Part shown: piece after piece, positions 1 through 4,585 of the stretch
Layout: every line of letters begins with the position of its first letter
How positions within the stretch are numbered: position 1 is the stretch's first letter
Notes under the pieces: generated by a model
Seen by the model: only the letters and a program-made list of their open reading frames with translations
Told to the model about the DNA's origin: nothing
The model's database searches: none
Assembly (NCBI GenBank): GCA_035524895.1
Contig: DATLFI010000201.1
Location: 1 to 9,596 of the forward strand
Direction of reading: 5' to 3'
DNA length: 9,596 nt
DNA from: DATLFI01 sp035524895
GTDB taxonomy: Bacteria; Acidobacteriota; Thermoanaerobaculia; Multivoradales; Multivoraceae
Program-made: the position numbers and the translations under genes

Positions 1-219
1 CCCCACGCCGCCCCCTACCAGAGCCGCGCAGCGGCGACGTCGGTGCAGGCAAGCTGCCCGGGGCAGCTTGCTTGCACCCACCCTTGGGGCGCGGGGGTTT
101 CGAGACCCCGACTGCGTTGGGCCTCCTGCACGATGTCACCGCATCGCGTTCGTCGGCCACGCCTTGCCAACGGCCGCAGATCCCCGCGCGCAGCCTCACG
201 CGGGTTTCACCACGGGCTG
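1..219. other. Non-coding region downstream of the beta-lactamase-family gene
   Basis: No reading frame here looks like a protein. The frames that cross this stretch continue antisense into the minus-strand hydrolase gene and have no recognisable motifs. It contains a strong hairpin at 42-78 (listed separately), a small GGGGT/ACCCC inverted repeat at 94-109, and a 6-bp CCCGCG/CGCGGG inverted repeat at 183-204 with a 10-nt loop, just after the hydrolase stop codon. None is followed by a T-run on either strand, so no intrinsic terminator can be called. Any gene further left lies outside the window. Confidence 0.6.
42..78. repeat. Near-perfect 17-bp inverted repeat (hairpin)
   Basis: Arms 42-58 and 62-78 pair over 17 bp with one G-T wobble (48/72) and a 3-nt CGG loop. 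The core reads GGCAAGCTGCC on the left arm. Neither side has a T-tract, so it is not a standard intrinsic terminator. It could be a bidirectional transcript-end structure for the minus-strand hydrolase and an unseen gene to the left, or one copy of a dispersed palindromic element. Only one copy is present here, so the window cannot decide. Confidence 0.6.
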
Positions 220-1671
220 CTAGTCCTCGGGTCTCACGGCGAACGCCGACACCTTCCCATCCGGCGCGAGCCCCAGCAGGACGCGGAAGCTGGTGTCCGG
301 GTAGCGCACCTCGTAGCCGTAGAGGACGTCGTCCCCCAGCTCGCGGCGCTCGACCAGGCGCGCTTCGAGCGGGTCCCCGGCATCCTGCAGGAGCTCCCGG
401 TAGCGGTGGGCCGCTCCGGGGAAGAAGCCGGCCCGCACGTACGCGAGGTCCTCGCGGCGCAGGCGGCCTTCGGCGGCGGCGTGCAGGAGCTCTTCGAGCC
501 GGGCGGTGACTTTCGGGTCGGGTTCCGGCGGGGCCGGCGGCTCGCTCGGCACCAACGCCGGGTCGATCAGACGCGTGACGCCGTCGACGATCGGGCCGAG
601 ATCGGCACCGGCGAGGTTGGCCTGCACGATGATGGTGATCTCCTGGTCCGGGAAGCGAGAGATGTACGACTGGAATCCCTGCCAGGCGCCGCCGTGGTGG
701 AGCCGCGCGCGGCCGGCGACTTCGTCGATGGCCCAGCCGAACCCGTATGGGTAGCTGTTGCCGCTCGCGAGGCGGATTGGCGTGTAGACCTCCGCCCAAC
801 TCTGGGGCTTCAGGATCGACCCGGCACGCAGACCCGCATCCCACCGCACGAGGTCCAGGATGGTGAGGTAGAGCGAGCCGTCGGCCGTGGTGTTGAGCGC
901 TGGTGCGACCCACTCCTGGTTCTTCAGCTCGGCATCGGCGAGGCGATAACCCGCCGCGCGGTGGGGGACGATGTCCCGCTCGCTGATCACTCGCGCGGTC
1001 TGCATGCCGAGCGGGGCGAAGATGCGCTCCTCGAGCAGGTCGCCATAGAACCGGCCGGTGACCTTGCGCGCGAGGAAGCCGAGCAGCGCGTAGGCAGTGT
1101 TGCTGTAGTTCCAGCGCGAGCCGGCCGGGAACTCGAGCTCGAGCGCGAAGGCCATGCGAGCGAGCTCGTCCTCGTCGTAGTCGCGCCGGTAGTCGAAGTC
1201 GTCGGTGGTGTAGTCGGGGATGCCCGAAGTGTGCGAGAGCAGGTGGCGCACCGTGATCGGCTGCCAGCTCGCGGGCGCGTTCGGGAAGTGCTCGCGGATC
1301 GACTGGTCGAGCGCGACCTTCCCCTCCTCGACCAGCGTCATGACCAGTGCTGCGGTGAGCTGCTTGCCGACCGAGCCTGACTGGAAGATCGTCTCGGTGC
1401 CGACCGGGACGCCGTGTTCGACGTTGGCGAGCCCATAGCCCTTGAGCACCGGTATGCCTTGGCGCGTGACCGCCGCCACCGCTACGCCTGGTATCTGCTG
1501 GCGCTCCATCTCGCCTCGCACCAGCTCGTCGACCTGGCCGGGGAGGGAGGTGGGAGAGGCGAGGCTCGCAAGGGCGAGGCTGGCGCAGAGTGCGGTCGAG
1601 ATCGTGGCAGGCGCGAAGAAGTGGCGACGTCGCTGGTGCTGACCTGTGTCCGTCCAAGCGGTCGAGATCAA
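220..1671 (-). CDS. Exported serine beta-lactamase-family hydrolase (class C / DD-peptidase-like)
   Basis: This 483-residue protein belongs to the Beta-lactamase (PF00144) serine-hydrolase family, which includes class C beta-lactamases, DD-carboxypeptidases and esterases. The three active-site elements are visible: SVGK (S100 nucleophile, K103), YSN (Y189, N191) and HGG (326-328, in the usual K/H-x-G position). The family hallmark HLLSHTSGIPDY spans 143-154. The N-terminus is a signal peptide: a basic stretch with RRHFF (about 15-19, resembling a Tat motif), a hydrophobic stretch around 21-37, and probable cleavage soon after SLA. A Pro-rich linker (about 376-386) leads to a C-terminal domain of roughly 95 residues that looks alpha/beta and is not part of the catalytic fold. 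The start is TTG at 1671, chosen because AGGAGG lies 5 nt upstream; the next Met (residue 54) would remove the signal peptide. It is divergent from pncB. The substrate cannot be told from sequence; beta-lactam resistance should not be assumed. Confidence 0.92.
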   Translation of the reverse strand: MISTAWTDTGQHQRRRHFFAPATISTALCASLALASLASPTSLPGQVDELVRGEMERQQIPGVAVAAVTRQGIPVLKGYGLANVEHGVPVGTETIFQSGSVGKQLTAALVMTLVEEGKVALDQSIREHFPNAPASWQPITVRHLLSHTSGIPDYTTDDFDYRRDYDEDELARMAFALELEFPAGSRWNYSNTAYALLGFLARKVTGRFYGDLLEERIFAPLGMQTARVISERDIVPHRAAGYRLADAELKNQEWVAPALNTTADGSLYLTILDLVRWDAGLRAGSILKPQSWAEVYTPIRLASGNSYPYGFGWAIDEVAGRARLHHGGAWQGFQSYISRFPDQEITIIVQANLAGADLGPIVDGVTRLIDPALVPSEPPAPPEPDPKVTARLEELLHAAAEGRLRREDLAYVRAGFFPGAAHRYRELLQDAGDPLEARLVERRELGDDVLYGYEVRYPDTSFRVLLGLAPDGKVSAFAVRPED

Positions 1672-1676
1672 GGAAG

Positions 1677-1682
1677 CCTCCT
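1677..1682 (-). promoter_or_regulatory. Shine-Dalgarno sequence fixing a TTG start
   Basis: On the minus strand this reads AGGAGG, a perfect anti-16S match, separated by 5 nt from the TTG at 1671-1669. It decides the start of the hydrolase gene: no ATG or GTG nearby has a comparable site, and the TTG start preserves a complete signal peptide. Confidence 0.8.
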
Positions 1683-1760
1683 AAGGCCATCTGGGTCGAG
1701 CCGTTGCCGGGCACTTTAGTCCGCTGCTCGTGTAGAGCATGTCTCGAATCCTGCCCCAAC

Positions 1761-1792
1761 CTTCCTCCCCTCGGCAAAGGGGGGAAGTTTTT
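1761..1792 (+). terminator. Terminator-like hairpin with T5 run upstream of pncB
   Basis: The arms 1761-1769 (CTTCCTCCC) and 1779-1787 (GGGGGGAAG) pair over 9 bp with one G-T wobble and a 9-nt loop, and TTTTT follows at once (1788-1792). This is the form of an intrinsic terminator reading on the plus strand. Its position is odd, because nothing upstream on the plus strand needs terminating in this window. It could block transcription running antisense out of the hydrolase region, act as an attenuator in a pncB leader, or be a copy of a dispersed CT/GA-rich palindromic repeat. Confidence 0.45.
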
Positions 1793-1818
1793 CCGCCAGG
1801 CACACCAGCCTCTGGGAG

Positions 1819-1824
1819 TAGACT
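1819..1824 (+). promoter_or_regulatory. Candidate -10 element (TAGACT) for leaderless pncB transcription
   Basis: TAGACT fits the TANNNT pattern of a -10 hexamer and ends 7 nt before the ATG at 1832, the spacing expected for a transcript starting at or next to the start codon. The only Shine-Dalgarno-like string, GGGAG at 1814-1818, is 13 nt from the ATG, which is long. I see no matching -35 box, so this is only a candidate. Confidence 0.25.
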
Positions 1825-1831
1825 GCGCGCG

Positions 1832-3412
1832 ATGTCGTCGAGCGACCACGCCGCATCCGACGCTTTGGCTTACGCTCCCGCGGCGGTGGCAGACTCGCCG
1901 CGGTTGGCGCTCCTGACCGACCTCTACCAGCTCACGATGGCCTGCGCTCACTGGCAGGCGGGACGCCACGAGCTGCCGGCGACGTTTCAGCTCGGCTTCC
2001 GCAAGGAGCCGTTCGAGGGCGCCTTTGCCGTCTTCTGCGGTCTCGAGGCAGGGCTGCAGTGGATGGACAGTCTTGCCTTCGAGACCACAGATCTCTCCTA
2101 CTTGGCAGGGCTACGCTCCTCTGTCGGCGGCCCGCTGTTCCCGTCGCGCTTCCTCGACGATCTCTCGCGGCTCCGGCTGCGCTGCCACGTCGACGCCATG
2201 GTGGAAGGCACGATTTGCTTTGCGCGCGAGCCGCTGGTGCGCGTCGAAGGGCCGCTCTGGCACTGCCAGATCCTCGAGACGGCGCTCCTGAACATCCTCA
2301 ACTTCTCGACCCTGGTAGCAACCAAGGCGGCGCGCATCTGCCACATCGCGGCGGGCGGCACGCCGGTGTTCGAGTTCGGGCTGCGGCGAGCCCAGGGCAT
2401 CGACGGTGGCCTGACCGCCGCGCGCGCCGCGGTGGTCGGCGGTTGCGTTGCCACGTCGAACCTGCTCGCAGGCCAGCGCTACGGCTTGCGTGTGGTCGGC
2501 ACGCACGCGCACAGCTGGGTGCTGTCCTACGAGAACGAGATGGATGCCTTCGCCGCCTACGCGGAGGCGTTCCCCGACGATTGCGTGCTGCTGGTGGACA
2601 CCTTCGATACCGAGCGCGGGGTGCAGCGCGCCGTCGAGGTCGGCCTGGAGCTGGCGCGGCGCGGCCATCGGCTCGCGGGAGTGCGGCTCGACTCGGGCGA
2701 CCTGGCTGTCCTGAGCCAGGCGGCGCGGGTCGCGCTCGACGCCGCGGGTCTGACCGATGCGAAGGTGATCGCCAGCGGCGACCTCGACGAGTGGCGCATC
2801 GCGGCGCTGAGGGCAGCGGGAGCGCGCATCGACGCCTGGGGTGTCGGCACGCGACTGGCCACCGCCCAGCCAGACGGCGCGCTCGGCGGCGTGTACAAGC
2901 TGGCGGCGATCGGCGACGAGCGCGGAGGCTGGCGCCCGGTGGCGAAGATCTCCGAGGAGCTGGCCAAGAGCAGCGATCCCGGCAGACGGCAAGTGCGTCG
3001 TTTCTACTGCGGCTCCCAGATCGCGGGAGATGCGATCTGGGAGCTCGGTCTCGGGCCGCCCGAGCCCAGCGCCGAGATCGAGGTGTTCGACCCGCTCACC
3101 GATCGACCGAAGACGATCCGCACCTGCGACCGATTCGAGGACCTGCTGCGCCCCGCGGTGCGCGACGGCCGGGTGATCGGAGATGCCGAGTCGATCTCGG
3201 TGCTGCAGTACCGGGTGGCGCAGCAGGTCGCGTCGCTGCCGGAGTCCGCGCGCCGCCTCGACGAGGCGCACGGTCCACCGATCGGCCTCGAACGCAGGCT
3301 CTCAGCCCTCCGCGGCCGCCTCGTGGGGTCGGTGAGTCGGGAGGCCCAGGAGGCCCAGGAAATCAAGGAGACCGAGGCCCAAGAAACCCAAGCTCAGCTC
3401 GATCGGGGATGA
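1832..3412 (+). CDS. pncB: Nicotinate phosphoribosyltransferase
   Basis: This 526-residue enzyme converts nicotinate and PRPP to nicotinate mononucleotide (Preiss-Handler salvage of NAD) with ATP hydrolysis, in the cytoplasm. Family hallmarks in order: LLTDLYQLTMA (27-37), FRKEPF (56-61), GTHAHSW (223-229; H227 aligns with the histidine phosphorylated in this family), a downstream LLVDTFDT segment, RLDSGDL (285-291), ASGDLDE (314-320), WGVGT (336-340) and VYKL (354-357). The start at ATG 1832 gives a short N-terminal extension before the conserved core; the in-frame ATG at 1739 is rejected because the intervening codons look non-coding. The C-terminus is unusual: after a normal family ending near nt 3330, about 28 extra residues rich in Glu, Ala and Gln are encoded by a nonamer repeat (3341-3391). 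The next gene starts 21 nt downstream on the same strand, so pncB is probably the first gene of the run. Confidence 0.95.
   Translation: MSSSDHAASDALAYAPAAVADSPRLALLTDLYQLTMACAHWQAGRHELPATFQLGFRKEPFEGAFAVFCGLEAGLQWMDSLAFETTDLSYLAGLRSSVGGPLFPSRFLDDLSRLRLRCHVDAMVEGTICFAREPLVRVEGPLWHCQILETALLNILNFSTLVATKAARICHIAAGGTPVFEFGLRRAQGIDGGLTAARAAVVGGCVATSNLLAGQRYGLRVVGTHAHSWVLSYENEMDAFAAYAEAFPDDCVLLVDTFDTERGVQRAVEVGLELARRGHRLAGVRLDSGDLAVLSQAARVALDAAGLTDAKVIASGDLDEWRIAALRAAGARIDAWGVGTRLATAQPDGALGGVYKLAAIGDERGGWRPVAKISEELAKSSDPGRRQVRRFYCGSQIAGDAIWELGLGPPEPSAEIEVFDPLTDRPKTIRTCDRFEDLLRPAVRDGRVIGDAESISVLQYRVAQQVASLPESARRLDEAHGPPIGLERRLSALRGRLVGSVSREAQEAQEIKETEAQETQAQLDRG
3341..3391 (+). repeat. Nonamer repeat (GAGGCCCAG and variants) inside the pncB 3' end
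   Basis: Units: GAGGCCCAG at 3341-3349 and again at 3350-3358, the diverged GAAATCAAG at 3359, a 6-nt GAGACC at 3368, GAGGCCCAA at 3374 and GAAACCCAA at 3383. The unit is a multiple of three and is read in frame as E-A-Q, E-A-Q, E-I-K, E-T, E-A-Q, E-T-Q. The stretch is richer in A than the flanking gene. It has the look of replication-slippage growth followed by point change, but could also be a copy of a dispersed simple repeat that pncB reads through before its stop. Confidence 0.7.
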
Positions 3413-3433
3413 TCCAGGAGACCATAGCGGGCG

Positions 3434-4585
3434 ATGAGGCTGCTGCACACCGCTGACTGGCAGCTCGGGCTGCGTGCCGCGCAAGTCGGGGAGCGCGCCG
3501 CGGAGGGACGCGCCGAGCGCCTGCGGGCGCTCGAACGAACGGTCGCGCTGGCACATCGCCTCGAGGTCGACCTCGTCCTCGCGGCGGGAGACCTGTTCGA
3601 CCACCACGAGGTCAGCGAGTCGCTGCTGCGTGAGGCGCTCGGCCTGCTCGAGCGGCTCGCACCGATCCGCGTCGCGCTCCTGCCGGGCAACCACGACCCG
3701 TTGGTCGAGGGCGGCGTTTGGAGTCGACGTGCGTGGCGCGACGTGGGATCCCACATCGCTGTGCTCGACCGCGCGGAGGAGATCGAGATCCTGCCCGGCG
3801 TCGCGCTCTATCCGTGCCCGTTGCGACAGAAGCGCAGCGTCCAGGACCCCACGGCCTGGATCCCGGTGCGGCGCAAGGACGACCGGCGATTGCGCCTCGG
3901 GGTCGCCCACGGTGCGCTCGATTCGCTGCAGGTCGAGAGCAACTTTCCGATCGCGCGCGACCGCGCGGAGCTCTGCGGGCTCGACTACCTCGCTCTCGGC
4001 GACTGGCACGGCGTCTTGATCCAGGATCGCTCGTGCTATCCAGGAACGTTCGAGCAGAGCGCGTTCGACGAGCGGCTTCCTGGCTACGTGCTGCTGGTGG
4101 AGCTCGACCAGGAGAGCGACCCGAAACGTCGGCAGCCCCCTCGCGTGGAGCAGCATCGTGTGGGGAGGCTCCGCTGGCAACAGCTCGAGGTGGAAGTTCG
4201 TGACCTCACCGACGTGGAGCGACTGCGCGCCGAGATCTCGACCCTCGGCTCGCCCGCTGATCTGCTGCTGCGGGTCTGGCTGCGTGCCGAAGGACTCGAC
4301 GAGACGGCGCGACGCGCCCTCGATCGGCTCGAGGAGGAGCTCGAGCGGAGCGTGCTGTTCCTCGAATGGCGCGTGGATCAGTTGGGGCTCCAGGCCTGGA
4401 GCCCCGAGGACGGCGGGCTCGGTGTGCTGGCGGACGTCGACCGCACGCTGGCCTCGCTGGTCGCCGGCGAGAAGCCGTCGCCGGAGCTCGAGGCGCTGCT
4501 GGGAGACGCCGACGTCGAGCTGCTGCGCGAGGCGCGCCTGTCGTTGCGGCGTTTGGCGGCGCGTCGCGAGGTGCCTGCGGGATGA
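3434..4585 (+). CDS. SbcD/Mre11-type DNA exonuclease (calcineurin-like metallophosphoesterase)
   Basis: This 383-residue protein is the nuclease partner of an Mre11-Rad50/SbcCD-type complex that trims DNA ends and hairpins using two metal ions. Phosphoesterase motifs are in order: HTADWQLG (5-12; D8), GDLFD (52-56; D53), GNHD (85-88; N86, H87), VAHGAL (157-162; H159) and LALGDWHG (187-193; D190, H192). Two positions differ from E. coli SbcD and Mre11: the usual D-x-H of motif I is D-W-Q, and the usual GHxH is GDWH. I recall this DWQ/GDWHG pairing from other bacterial 'DNA repair exonuclease' entries, so it is probably a subfamily and not damage. Residues from about 245 to 383 form a helical, charged cap/adaptor region expected to contact the ATPase. 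AGGAG at 3416-3420 precedes the ATG by 13 nt. The stop overlaps the next start (ATGA), which supports translational coupling. sbcD would be a fair symbol, but this is not the classical E. coli type. Confidence 0.9.
   Translation: MRLLHTADWQLGLRAAQVGERAAEGRAERLRALERTVALAHRLEVDLVLAAGDLFDHHEVSESLLREALGLLERLAPIRVALLPGNHDPLVEGGVWSRRAWRDVGSHIAVLDRAEEIEILPGVALYPCPLRQKRSVQDPTAWIPVRRKDDRRLRLGVAHGALDSLQVESNFPIARDRAELCGLDYLALGDWHGVLIQDRSCYPGTFEQSAFDERLPGYVLLVELDQESDPKRRQPPRVEQHRVGRLRWQQLEVEVRDLTDVERLRAEISTLGSPADLLLRVWLRAEGLDETARRALDRLEEELERSVLFLEWRVDQLGLQAWSPEDGGLGVLADVDRTLASLVAGEKPSPELEALLGDADVELLREARLSLRRLAARREVPAG

Larger units (their letters stand above)
1672..1831. other. Divergent intergenic region
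   Basis: These 160 bp separate the divergent hydrolase and pncB genes, so both promoters should lie here. I cannot identify a convincing -35/-10 pair for either gene. Visible elements are the AGGAGG site of the hydrolase, a short inverted repeat TGCTCGTGTAGAGCA at 1725-1739 (5-bp arms, 5-nt spacer; possible operator but also possibly chance), a terminator-like hairpin at 1761-1792, and a TAGACT hexamer at 1819-1824 next to the pncB start. An ATG at 1739 in frame with pncB is judged not to be the start, because the codons between it and 1832 lack the strong GC3 bias of the gene and pass through the hairpin and T-run. Confidence 0.6.

Noticed and set aside
94..110. GGGGTTTCGAGACCCC resembling a tRNA T-arm
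   Set aside because: The loop does not fit the TTCRANY pattern, and there is no acceptor stem, anticodon arm or CCA at suitable distance.
43..1380. Plus-strand open frame of 445 codons
   Set aside because: It lies antisense to the hydrolase gene, whose active-site motifs are unmistakable. The frame has no family motif and exists because GC-rich codons rarely give stops on the opposite strand.
1739..1831. Upstream in-frame ATG giving a 31-residue N-terminal extension of PncB
   Set aside because: The added codons lack GC3 bias, run through a terminator-like hairpin with T5, and encode a Pro/Arg-rich stretch not expected in the family.
1672..1831. NAD-sensing riboswitch or NrtR/NadR-type operator upstream of pncB
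   Set aside because: I could not recognise any known NAD-riboswitch fold or NrtR-like TATTGT...ACAATA palindrome. Only a 5-bp inverted repeat is present.
2059..3456. Plus-strand open frame of 465 codons overlapping pncB
   Set aside because: Arg/Ala/Gly/Pro-rich out-of-frame translation of pncB, which carries all the conserved motifs in its own frame. The minus-strand frame at 2111-3271 is rejected for the same reason.
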